This document shows positions 37,440 to 48,983 of a DNA stretch of 64,000 nt, one piece after another. The notes beneath the pieces are model-generated. The model worked only from the letters and a program-made list of their open reading frames with translations. It searched no databases and was not told the origin of the DNA. Source of the DNA: Selaginella tamariscina (lineage: Eukaryota > Streptophyta > Lycopodiopsida > Selaginellales > Selaginellaceae); assembly GCA_003024785.1 (NCBI GenBank), contig PUQB01000718.1, positions 46,362-110,361 of the forward strand. The letters are read 5' to 3'. The first letter of the stretch is position 1. Each line of letters begins with the position of its first letter. Position numbers and translations under genes: made by a program.

Positions 37440-38230
37440 ATGTGCTGAGTTCTTTCGTCTATAGACATGTATATTATGTACAATACTAGTTGTAAAATTA
37501 TTTACTACAATTATTTATTTTATATATTTTTATTTTTTTATAAAATGTTTATATATTTGAAAATGAGAATTTGATATTATATAACTATTTTGATAAACAA
37601 AAATGAAAAAGAATAATGATATTAAAATTTATAACATTTACAATTAGAAAAGATAATAAAATGGCATTCTTAGAAATATTTATATTAATTAATTTTACAT
37701 TTTCACTTTTGACAATATATAAAAAAAATGATGATAAATAAAAGATAATGAAATAATAATGCACTTGTCATAAATCATCTCTTAATTATTCCTTAATTTT
37801 TCAAAAATTAAAGTTAGAATCTATATAATTAAAAAATTCAACTAATCATGTCAAGTTTTTAATATATTTATAATTTTATTAGATAATCAATATATTTCTT
37901 AAATGTGGAATATATATTTCCTATATATATATTGGATTGGAATATATCTTACATTACATTTTCTGAACTCAATCATGTGACATTGAATTTCCTTTTTGCC
38001 ATAGTTTGTAGTCGTTTATTAATACATACTTTAAGTGTCTTCTAGAATCATTATTCAAATTTCTCACTTTTCCAAATGTGTCAGTGATTTCATATCATTC
38101 ATTTAGATTTTTCTATTTTACTATTGTGCCACATTTATGTATGTTCATTTTGAATTTCTTACCTAACATGTATGTTACTTTGATAAGGGTTTTATGATTT
38201 ACAATGCTTTGGATTTGTGTTTTATTGCTC
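37440..38230. other. AT-rich spacer
   Basis: About 800 bp of A/T-rich DNA with no coding signal or clear repeat. Confidence 0.6.
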
Positions 38231-38720
38231 CTTCTCTAGCCCTTTTATTTGTAGGAGCAACATTTTGTTGAAGATCTTGATGCCTTCAACTTCATTTCAC
38301 ACTTGGAAAAGTTGAAATGCATAGTAATTGCCACATTTTTTGAACTGAGGGTTCCATATGTTATTAAATGTAGAGTTCGTTAACTGTTTTAAGGTCCATC
38401 AACTATAAGCACCTATTGACATGAGTGCATAACTTCAGTTGAGTGTAAATTAAAAATAGTAGTTTTAGATTTTCCTAAATCCTTCTTTTAATGTGTGACA
38501 TTTGTGAGGGTGGGTCAAACATGCTTTATGAGCGTGTCTAGTGTTTCCACAATTAATTGCTGCAAAAGGAACGTTGATTGTGCTTAATTAATCAATGTAG
38601 ACATGACTACTACAAGTTGAATCAGAAGTAAAGACATGAGTTAATGTATGCTTCCCTAACTAGGTGTTTTATGGGATGGACATAAATTATCACAAGCGCA
38701 CATTATTTATTCAACAAGTC
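38230..38720 (-). pseudogene. Decayed relative of the DUF7869 gene
   Basis: The plus-strand text runs parallel to 16,590-17,040. Shared words include TTCCATATGTT(A/G)TT, TTCA(G/A)TTGAGTGTA(A/G)AT, AGATTTTCC, and TGTG(A/G)CATTTGTGAGG. On the minus strand this corresponds to the segment around IYTQLKLCEH and FNNIWNT. No frame stays open, so it is an old relic of a second member of the same transposon family. Confidence 0.6.
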
Positions 38721-38899
38721 CGCAATATACTTCAAGGCTTTATAACAAGTGTAAAGACTTGCTACTTTCCTGGAAACTCCCTTCTCTCTTGCCCTCAAGG
38801 TCATAGGTGGATCTAATAAAGAGTACAAAAATTTACAACGTGGCCACCATTTGAGTTCCCATCTCTGAAAGTGGCTAGGGCATTGCAAAGGCCAGATGG

Positions 38900-39095
38900 C
38901 TTACCTTAAAGGTGAACTCCCCTTAATTGGTGATGAATGTCGTCTTGACGTAAGTCTTTGGTTGCAATTGTGACTTGGTTATATCCATTGAAACTATCTA
39001 TAAAGGAGTATATCTTGTGCCCCGCTACATCCTCCAAGATGGCCTCAGTGAATGGGATGGGGGACAAGTCCTTCTCAGTGGTTGAGTTTAGCCAT
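38900..39095 (-). mobile_element. Ty3/gypsy reverse transcriptase fossil fragment
   Basis: The minus strand resembles the reverse transcriptase stretch with P-F-T-E-A-I-L-E-D-V and Y-S-F-I-D, then G-Y-N-Q-V. It ends at the LTR-like sequence starting at 39,102. A short, broken remnant. Confidence 0.6.
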
Positions 39096-39101
39096 CAGTA
39101 G

Positions 39102-41760
39102 TGTCATAGTTTTTATTATGACTCAAGAATTTATTTTGGACGTTAACTATTATTACCTACTGTACTATGTTGAAGTACCCTAGATGTGTAGGAAACATGC
39201 ATGCTTAATGCACTTCGGTATTTAGTGATGGTCAGGTTGGGTGTCATTAGGTATTTATAAGAAATTCTAAGCGAAGCTAAAACTTACCTTTTTAGAAAAC
39301 ATCCCAGATTTTGATGTCCCAATTAAATTGATTGGTTAATGTAGATGAGTTCAACGTGTTGAGTAGGGTTGGAACACCCCTAGGGTTTGACCCTAACCCT
39401 AGGGTTTCCCTAACCCATGCCCTAAAACCCCAGGGTTTTTAGGGTTGGGAGTTAGGCTAAGTTAAACACTCATTTTGTTAACTAAATAAGGGGCTAGCAA
39501 ATTCCATGCCAACCCACTTACACATTTAGGAAAAGAGGGGGGCGGGGGGTGGGGCATTATAACGTAAATAAGGTAGAATATGTAGTAGGAGAGCTCATGT
39601 GTTCATGACTGAGTTTGTTATTCTTTTATTGGTGCAAGCTTTAATTTGTGTCGTTAAGGTACAACCCTTTGTTATCGTAACTTCCATATAACAGGGGTAC
39701 ATCCCACCTTCAGGGTAACTCATCCTTAACATTGGCAAATCCATGTCTGGAAGGTTTTGTCGAAATGCACGTTTCAAAGAGGTAAAGGTTAAGGCTTGTC
39801 TCCAACCTCCTCCTCCACATCAAGCTAGGTGTAAAGCTCATGACCAAGCAAGGCACATCCGTGTCCTTGTCCAACTGTAGGTGTGGGATCTTGTTTAACA
39901 AGTTCACATTACCCAATTCCTGAGGGTTCATTGAGGGGTTCTAGAGTTAGCATTTAAAAGCCATGCTTGTGGCACTTGGTGCAGCTCTTGAATCTAAGGG
40001 GCTATGGCATAATAGTTCACATTATGGAAGGCAGTGTCACATGAAGATGCAACACTGGGTTAAATGTCACATGTACAATGCCTAAGGCATGCCCTTTGGG
40101 GTTGTGTTATGGGGGGGTTGAATACTTTAACAAACAGGCATGCTTGTGCTCGCACTAGGGTGCTAAGCCTTGGGCATTTGCTCAAGGGAGGTTAAGTCTT
40201 GTAACTAGGTGTGTTTTGGCACACTTGGTTAAGGGAGTGTTCTCCTTGGAATCCAAGGGCTAAACAACCTAAGCTTGTTACCAAGAGCGTGAAATCTTAG
40301 TTGATAAGTTCTCTTTATCATGTTCCTAAAGGTTCATTAAAAGGGATTTTAGGTTGACATTCAGGAGGCACTCGTAAGGTCATGTACTTAGGGTTATTCA
40401 AACCTAGCCTTAGGTAGTTTGCTTAGCAAAACACTCGTGTTTGCCTATGGTGCACTCGTGTCCTCACTAAATACTAACCGATGCGACCTAGGGCTAGTAC
40501 TTAGTGAGGGCACGAGTGTGCACTATAGGTGGACACGAGTGTTTTGCTAAGCAAACTCCCTAAGGTTAGGTTTGGAAACCCTAAGTACATGACCTTGCGA
40601 ATGTTCATGATAGGGCTTTTGCTTATGAGTTTAGGTTGTTCAACTTTTAGATCCTAAGGAGAACACCCCCTAGCCAGGTGTGCCAAAGCACACCTAGTTA
40701 CGAGACCTAACCTTCCTTAAGCGATGCTCAAGATTTAGCACCCTAGTGCAACACAAGCATGTATGTTTACTAGAGTATCCAACCCCTTGGTGACAAACCC
40801 ATGACACAACCCCAAAGGGCGTGCCTTGGGCGTTGTATCGTGTGACATCTAGCTCAATGTCACATCTCCATGTGACACTGCCTTCCACGATGTGGGCTAT
40901 CATGCCATAGCCTTTTAGACTCAAGAGTTGCACCAAGTGCCACAAACATGGCCCCTAAATGCCAACTCTAGAACCCTTAGTGAACCCTCAGGAACTGGTA
41001 ATGTGAACCTTGTCAAACAAGATCCACACCCACAATCGGTCAAGGACACGGATGTGCCTTGCTTGGCCATGAGTGCTACACCTAGCTTGATGTGGAGGAG
41101 GAGGTTGGAGACAAGCCACAACCTCTGCCTGTGCATCCCGACAAGACCTCCCAGGCATGAATTCGCCAACATTAAGGGTAAGCTACCCCGAAGGTGGGAC
41201 GTACTTCTGTCATTTGGAAGTTAGGGCGGCACAATAAGGGTTGTGCCTTGACACACAAGCTAAAGCTTGCACCGACAGAAGAGCAACGAACTCATCATGA
41301 ACCCAGGAGCTCTCCTACGTATACTCTACTTATTTATGTGATGGAGCCCCCCCCCCCCCCTCCCCCTTTTCTTACATGAGTAAGTGGGCTGGCACGAAAT
41401 GCCAGCCCTTAGAGAAAATGAGTTGACCTAACCTAATCCCTAAATGCCATAAACCCCTAGGGTTAGGTTTAGGGTTAGGTTAGGTCAACCTTAAGGGTGT
41501 CCCTAACCCTTATTTTGATAAGCTATACTTTGCAAAAACCCCTAACTGGAACGTCAAAACGGGGGAGAGTTTTTAAATGGAAGTGCTAACTTCGCCTAGA
41601 GTTTCTTGCAAATACCTAACGACACCTGGCCGGACCATCACTAGATACCCAAGTGCACTATGCGGGCATGTTTTCTTTACATCTAGGGTTCGTCACATAA
41701 TCCAATAAGTAACAACAGTCAACGTTCAAAGTAAAAGAGGTCATAGTAGAAACTATGACA
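39102..41760. repeat. Inverted pair of LTR-like sequences (2.66 kb)
   Basis: The left arm (39,102 to about 40,480) starts TGTCATAGTTTTTATTATGA; the right arm (about 40,500-41,760), read on the minus strand, starts TGTCATAGTTTCTACTATGA. The arms follow each other through most of their length (for example TAGTGATGGTC at 39,223 and its complement near 41,635) and meet around 40,490 in a near-palindromic CTCACTAAATACT / AGTACTTAGTGAG centre. Both resemble the solo LTR at 28,331 and the chromovirus LTRs, including the telomere-like CCTAACCC tract. An old, broken, fold-back arrangement. Confidence 0.8.
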
Positions 41761-42400
41761 CATTGTCCAACCTGATCCACTTGTGGATCTCCAGCCGCAA
41801 TCTCTTTCAGTACCACATCTTCTTAGTTAGGTCAACATAGGAATCCCTTAATCGAACGATGTACCCAAGTATGCGGACCGTATATTCGTGGACTGACTCT
41901 CCTACTTTTTTCTTCAAATTAGTTAGTTTGTGAATTATCTCTTTCTCGCTTTTCTCCTCCAGGATGGTGTCTAGAAGCATCCTTTGTGCAAGATCCTAAC
42001 GAGCTCCTTTGTTGGCCTCGTGAAATTGCATCCACTAGGCGTGTGCCTTCTTGTCCAGAGTGCATACAAATGCACTTAGTTTTTTGTGGTTGTTGTTCAC
42101 ACTTCTCAGCTCACACACCTGTTCAAACTTGTGTACATGATGGTCTATGTCTTCACCTTTTGCTCCATGGAACGCGAGTAATGGTACTGTCATTGTGCTC
42201 TCCTACATCAATTGAGCGTGCAAGCTAATAAGCTCTCCCCATGGCATCCTGTTGGGCCTAGGAAGTGCACCCTCCACTTCAGACGTGCTGTAGTTTCCAT
42301 CCCTATATCCTATGGGTACCTTCTTACTCCTCACACCCTTGCCCTTCGATTGAGGGTTGGTGACGAGGATGGGCTCCTCCTGGCTGTCCCTCAAGGGCCC
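41760..42400 (-). mobile_element. LTR-retrotransposon gag fossil
   Basis: The minus strand shows plant gag-like words (HHVHKFEQVCE, AFVCTLDKKAHAWW, EKSEKEIIHKL in separated frames) next to the right arm of the inverted LTR pair. It is probably part of the same element family. Broken. Confidence 0.6.
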
Positions 42401-44160
42401 CATTCATGGGACCAGCCTGATGGTTGATGGGGCGGCATATCTTGACTGGATGGTATCCCCTCATCTAGTGGGTGGCTTGGCTAGATCGTGCAACATTGCG
42501 GAATCCCTTGCGGTGTCGAGACAGTTGTGGTTGCCGAGGCGGATTCTCCTTGCCCCAAGACAGTATCCCCTTGTCTTGTGGTTGTCGTGGCTCTACTGTA
42601 CGCCCTAACAGATCCCCTCATGTGGTCGATACAGTCTCATTTGCTTGAGTGGATTTCCCTTACCTAGAATGGAATCCCCTCGTCCCTAGCCTAAAGAGAC
42701 CACTATGTGGTTCGCTTATTGGCACCTCCTAGTCTGTTAGCTCATCAATGTCCAATCTCCTTCGCACATGTGGTCTTCCCAAGTGTAACCCGGCCTTTCG
42801 GAGCCTCAAGCCATTTACTGGGTGCTTACCCTTGCCTACTGCATCATCTAACCGGCTGAACTTCTATTGTGGAGGTTTCTTCATCAGTGGTCAATGTCCC
42901 TCTATGGGGGTGCTCGTTGACTATGAGTTTTGCTCTCTGGTGTGGGAGCTTTTTGTAGCTATCACTTTCTCTACATTGAGAGGGTGGAGGGCTTTCCACG
43001 TCCTTCCATCCATCCCACTATGTGTTGTAGGTTATTGCCAGGCGATGTCACCCATCTCGGTGTTGTTCATCTCCGCACGTTCCTACACCTAGGATTTCAT
43101 CAAGACACGTTGGGGTTCTTCATACCTTTCTTCTTGTTTGTGGCTTGCAACTAACTTCAATGGTGTTGTGCTAGACTTCCCGCTCCATGGAGGTTTGGCC
43201 ATGTGGTGTTTGCATCGTGCCTTGGATAGGTGAGGCCAAGGCTAATTGTGGCGTTCAGGGTACCACCCTGCCCTCCATAAGCCTCTCCCAACCAGCCCGG
43301 TGCATCCTCCTGGCCAGTTGGTACTCGCTAATCTCTAGTTATTCAAACGAGTTCGCCCTAGCTCTTTGATCTCTCCTTCAGGCTACAACTCTGCTTGCTA
43401 CAGTGAACTACATCTATGTGTAGTTAAAATCCCTCTGTGGTCGTCACAAATAGTTGTCAGGGACTTTGCATGCCAAATGTGGGGTGACTACATAGCCTTG
43501 GTGGTTGCCAGGGCGCTGTTGCCAATGCCCAATCTCAAGGGTCTGCATTGGCTGGCCGGGTTTACCTCGGGAGGTGCTGTAATATGTGGTGATGTCCTTT
43601 ACCTGGACACTGCGAGGGCTTGTGGGCGGATGAGGAGGATTCCCATAGGGTAGAGCTGCTGCCTCCCCGTGAGTATACAACTTGGGGGGAGAAGAGAAGA
43701 AGAGGATCTGGCGAGAGACACAAGAAACATGGATAAGATCTAGATATCTATATTGCCTGATGAGATACAAGAGGGCCCTTTTCCCAAGAGACGGTGGAGC
43801 CAAAGACAAAGAAGAAAATGGACTAAAAGGACCCCAACCCACTGCATACCTTCCTATTTATATAGTGGGTCGCCTTGTGCTAGACTTTAGGTCTAGGTGC
43901 TCCCCTACTAGTCTCTATAGTTGGTCCAGATGATTAGATCTAGCCTACTGTTGACGCCTCTTGATAGCTGTCGCTGTCAATTAATACATGTTGTACTCTT
44001 CCAGCTCGACCACTCGTCCCTCGCTCAACTACACCAGCTAGAGATATGACACTGTTTACCCATTGTCAACCAGTCATCCAACCATATGTTCCACTCTCCT
44101 CCATAGGTCGTCATGGGGCGGTTTCACCTCTCTAAATGCTACTCATTCCTGTGTGTTCCT
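42400..44160. mobile_element. Degenerate LTR-like repeat, first copy
   Basis: No gene. From about 43,000 to 43,990 the sequence parallels about 44,165-46,620 (after removing the solo LTR there): TTTCAT(C/T)A(A/G)GACA, CATGCCAAATGTGGGGTGA, CTACCTGGACAC-like words and TTATATAGTGGGT in the same order. Two direct copies of about 1 kb suggest the LTRs of an old element whose middle is lost. The TATATAG near 43,858 could be its old TATA box. 42,400-43,000 has no recognisable content. Confidence 0.5.
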
Positions 44161-44734
44161 ACACATGGAATTTCATTAGGACATGCTGGGTTTCTTCAAC
44201 CTCTCTTCATCATCTGTGTTTTAAGACCGACTTTGAGACCATTGTCTCTCGCTTGCATGGCCCTTTGGGGCACCTACCTCTTCTCCCCACAAGGTTATGT
44301 GGTTATGTGGGCCAAGGGTATCCACGTTGTGGTCCCTAGCTAGGCTGGAGTTGACTATGGCATTTGAGGTACTTCTTTGTCCTCTATTGGCCTCTCCCGA
44401 CCTGCTTGTCGAATTCTCCTAGCCAATTGATACTCATTAATATTCAATTGTTTGAAAGAGTCAACCCTTGTTCTCCAACCTCTCCTCCAAGTGGCAACTC
44501 GACTTGCTATAGTAAACTCCATCCATGTGTAATAGTTATCCCTATGTGGCCGCCATAAAAATGGTCATTGGGGACTCCACATGTGTTAGAGTAGTACTTA
44601 GGCATCATAGAATTTCTAAGTTTACACGTGTTTCATTAGGAAAGTATAACGGGGAAAATACCAAAAACAATATATATGGTGAAAAATACGAGAGTTAGAG
44701 AAGAACATAGAACATACATGATTCAAGTATTAGT

Positions 44735-44970
44735 GGAATACGGCAGTTCCAGAGAAAGAACTAGAATATGGCAGTTCCAGAGAAAATCGGAATACGACAG
44801 TTCCAAAGAGAGAACCAGAATACGGCAGTTCCAGAGAGAACCGGAATACGGCAGTTCCAGAGAGAGAACCGGAATACGACAGTTCCAGAGAGAACCGGAA
44901 TACGGCAGTTCCAGAGAGAGAACTGGAATACGACAGTTCCAGAGAGAACCGGAATACGGCAGTTCCAGAT
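44735..44970. repeat. Minisatellite, 26/28-bp unit
   Basis: Nine units built on ATACGGCAGTTCCAGAGA with alternating 26- and 28-bp lengths. They create open frames on both strands, which are not genes. Confidence 0.88.
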
Positions 44971-45535
44971 TTCAGCATATTACGTCTAAGGGAGCAATTA
45001 TCATAACGACATTAAAGAAGTTATGCAACCAACTAGATAAGATTCAAAGGAAGTTCCGATAACTGAATATACTGGACTAGAAGTGTGGGTATAAATAGAT
45101 GAAGTTAGGGGTAGGAAAGCATCCCGGGGTATACTGAATATTGTACTATGTTTTGACAATATATACTCTCCTCTTACTCTCACTCTTCAGTATCTTACTT
45201 GAATTCTACTTCTCATTTCTACTGCGTTCGGGATCCACAGTACTACTTGCTATATCTATTCTCTTTCTACTATCTTTGGTATCTTACTTGATTCTTTGAT
45301 TTCTACTGCGTCAAGATCTACAGTACTACATGCTATATCTTTACTCTTCTTACTTTCTCTATGGTATCTTACTTAATTCTTTGATTTCTACTTCTCATTT
45401 CTACTGCATCGAGATTGCAGTACTACTTGCTATATCTTTTTCCTTCTCACTCCCATTTGAACCATCTGAGGATTTGTTTCTAGACTTGTGTCGGTCTTTC
45501 ATATTTCTGCTATACCCTTTGTTTGTGAGTCTGTC

Positions 45536-45750
45536 ACCCTTATTACAGGTTTGTTTGTGAGTCTGTCACCCTTATTACGAGTTTGTCTGTGAGTCTGTCA
45601 CCCTTATTACGGGTTTGTCTGTGAGTCTGTCACCCTTATTACGAGTTTGTCTGTGAGTCTGTCACCCTTATTACGGGTTTGTCTGTGAGTCTGTCACCAT
45701 TATTACGGGTTTGTTTGTGAATCTGTTACCCTTATTACGGGTCTGTTATA
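45536..45750. repeat. Minisatellite, 32-bp unit
   Basis: Six to seven units of GGGTTTGTCTGTGAGTCTGT plus CACCCTTATTAC within the solo LTR. Confidence 0.88.
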
Positions 45751-46759
45751 TGCTATACACTTATTACGGGTATGTGTTAGTGCTATACCCATATTACATG
45801 TTATCTTAGTCTTTTCCTTTTATTTCTACTGTGATGGGATCCATAGTACTACTGCCTGCTATATACCTTGCCATCCTTACCCTTTTCCCAACCTTCTAAA
45901 GTCTGATCTATACTCTATATCTGTTCTTTTATATTCCAATAGACTCTTAATACGGGTTTGTCGGTGGCATCCACTGCTATGTTTTAGACTGTAGCATTTT
46001 CTTGCTCAACAACATGCCAAATGTGGGGTGAATCCAAGTGGTTCTGGTGGTCACCGAAGCACTATTGCCAGCATCCAATCTTGGGGCCCAAGCCAAAGGT
46101 CCAGTCGTCACCTTGGGTTGTATGAGAATGTATGGTGGTGGTCTCTACCTGGACACCATGAGGGTCTATGTATAGGTGGTATGGAGTTCTGCCGCAGAGT
46201 GCATGCCCATTCTAAAGGAAGAGAGAGAAAGATGGAGGTTAGTTGTAACAAGTAGGAAGAAGGATATATATATATATATATTGCAACTTGGAATTACAAT
46301 GGGACCTTCGATACCCAAGGCCTTTATCTAATCACTTAGGTAAGACACAATAAGAAGATGAATTAAAAGGACCTCGCCCCACTACTTGCTTTCCTGCTTA
46401 TATAGTGGGTTGGGTGGTACTTGTTTGTAGCCTAGATGGCACCCTCCCGTTGGATGTCCTTCATAGGACTAGGTACTGGTCAATTGTCTTAACACACTAC
46501 CCCCACGTGTATCATCCTCTGCACCTTGATGGTTAGTCCGGACTATCTAATCTCGCCTACTATCAGCGTTGCCTAACACCTCTCACAATCTATCAACACC
46601 ACCTGATAGCCATCAACATCCACCCGTGTTGTTATTCCATAGTTGCCCTTTGTTAGTTGACTGCCTCAAGTCTCAGTCTCTGTCCAAGGCCATCGCTTGT
46701 GTGCGCCATTTGTTTGCTTTGGTGGTGGTTGCACAACCACCAACCAATAAAGAGATATG

Positions 46760-48790
46760 CCATTTTATAAAGAACTTTTTTAATAGCTAAGTTGGTGATA
46801 ACTGAACTTAATTAACTGAACCTAATTGGTAGTTAATTTATATATTTGAGTTGATTTAATTTCAATCAATAATTTTATTTAATAATTTGAGTCATTTATG
46901 TTATTTGGTGGTGCTGCTTAACCAACAATTAAATTTGAAGGGATGGTTGGATTGTGAAAGTGTTTCTTGAAAGTTTATGTTGAAAATTGGGATTAAAAAA
47001 AAAACAAAAGCTACATTTTCTTACTTATATGGCTTGCCACTCATAACAATAAAGAAATGATAGTTGTGGTAGATATAATGTGGCAAGCATATTTTATATT
47101 CAAGAAAGGGGAGCCTATGCAGCTTTTTGAAGATCTTTATTAACACAAAATGGATCACGTAAGATCCATACTTATCATGAGTATGGATTTTACATGAATA
47201 AAATCTTTAGCTTGAAATTCATGTAAGGTATTATGAAATAAAACTTTAAATAATGTAAATTTGATAGTGGATGATTTCTACTGATTGGGGAAAAAAGCTA
47301 TATGATCATATATCTTGGCACAAAGGACAAGGCATAAATATAAAATTCACTAGTTTACTCGAGATGGTAAAGCAAAAACTAAATATATTGATATGAAAAA
47401 TTTATTTGATATGTATTGTGGGATTGAATAGGAGAAAGCTAGTGGGGATGTACAAATGAAAATAGAGTGATGGTAGGCTACAAAAGTGGGCTTACTACCA
47501 ATTTAAAATGAGAGATCCCACACTTTCTTCGTGTTTATTGTGTAACATAGGGAGAACTATGTTATTAATCAAGATGTTAATAAGTTTTTAGAACTTGTAT
47601 ATCTGGATAAATTGTTTAAGACAATTTATGCTTCAAGCAAGAGAATGGATAATTTATAGTTGTCGGAAGGTGTTCCAAATATGACTGAATTAACTATGCT
47701 TCAAAACCATGTTGTAAGGTGGTTGTCCATGGCTATGTGATGGAAAGGATTATAAAAGTCATGCCTACTTTATTAAAGGATTTTTCTAGAGATATCTACA
47801 CATTTATAAATAATTAACTTTGTATGGTGTATAATTTTGCATCCACATGTTGGTAAATGCATGTTCTATGTTGAATAACTTAAATATTTAATTTTGAATT
47901 GACTTTGTAGATATTGCAAGTATTTTTAAATATTTGACTTTGCAAATAAATATTATAAAAAATTTATGTGAATTTTAATAATTGTCATGACATTTTCCTC
48001 TCCCCTCAAACTAATAAAACAAAGAATTAATTAGTGTTTATAATAGAGTCCTTAATTATTACCACTAAGGTATTCTTGAGTAGGTATTTCTTAATTTTAC
48101 TTAGGTAGTCGAGTCATCTTAAAACTATAATAGTCAAACTCATAATTTTAGAACTATGACAATAATTATAAGTAAAATATCTAAAAGCATTTATAGAACA
48201 AACCGTGCATGGACAAGTTATATTTTTTAACGTGGTTGGTGCATAAAGCTGGCTAAAGATCAGTTACAAACCTTATATTCAAAACAAATAATAACACACA
48301 TTTCATATGGCACAAGACAATCAAAACACATTCATGACACAGTAAACAAAAATTTTCATACAGTACAAGACAGTAAACACACATTTGATTACGTACATAT
48401 GTGGTATGAGACACAATCATAACACACGGTTTCCATATAGACTTTAATATTTATTATTATAACATTTGAATCACATCTAAAATTAAAATAATTACATAAA
48501 AGCTCAATACATACACGTGTAGTTTACATGTACGTACATCTGTACACGTTGCTGTTTGTGGATAACTACATTATATAATTCTGCTCTTCATACGAAAGCT
48601 GACCTACATCTCATTCGTACACAGACCATATATATGTACAGTACGTACACATGCATATTGCTGTACATCTCATATACGCATATCTGTTGCAACGTACACA
48701 TACCGGTAACTTGAATTGACACACTTATTAATATTAATAAAACTGTTCAAACATAAGGAATAGCTCAGAGCTTAGACTGGAAAAGATAAG
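46760..48790. other. AT-rich spacer downstream of the BAHD gene
   Basis: Two kb with no recognised gene. 47,000-47,800 has scattered short open stretches but no similarity I can name. 48,490-48,720 is rich in ACGTAC, TACACGTGTA and TGTACA words, a degenerate palindromic low-complexity tract. Confidence 0.55.
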
Positions 48791-48951
48791 AATGAATGAG
48801 CTCCACGTACTCTGTCAATTCATTCGTATCATGCTCTTCTGTCTCCTCTTGTACGTCCTGTTTAAGTGTAGGCTGCATTTTTATGCCCCCATGCATTTCC
48901 GTGGGCTCCATATAGATTCTCTCAGTACAGCTATAGACACATGTACAGAAC

Positions 48952-48957
<6 letters not shown>

Positions 48958-48983
<26 letters not shown>

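Larger units (their letters stand above)
44584..46011 (+). mobile_element. Solo LTR with perfect 5-bp target duplication
   Basis: Begins TGTTAGAGTAGTACTTAGGC and ends TTCTTGCTCAACA, with ACATG at 44,579-44,583 and 46,012-46,016. The TG...CA ends, 1.43-kb length and 5-bp duplication define a solo LTR; the family is unclear (the TGTTAGAG start is common in Ty1/copia). It is younger than the repeat it sits in. It contains two minisatellites. Confidence 0.85.
44165..46620. mobile_element. Degenerate LTR-like repeat, second copy, split by a solo LTR
   Basis: Parallel to 43,000-43,990 and interrupted at 44,584-46,011. The join across the insertion (GGGACTCCACATG / CCAAATGTGGGGTGA) rebuilds the continuous sequence seen at 43,460-43,485. 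The same TTATATAGTGGGT lies near 46,399. A (TA)n run is at 46,266-46,280. Confidence 0.55.

Noticed and set aside
44676-45062. 128-residue repetitive protein (QFQREPEYGSSRERTG-like)
   Set aside because: It is a translation of the 26/28-bp minisatellite; the opposite strand is equally open, and it lies within a solo LTR.
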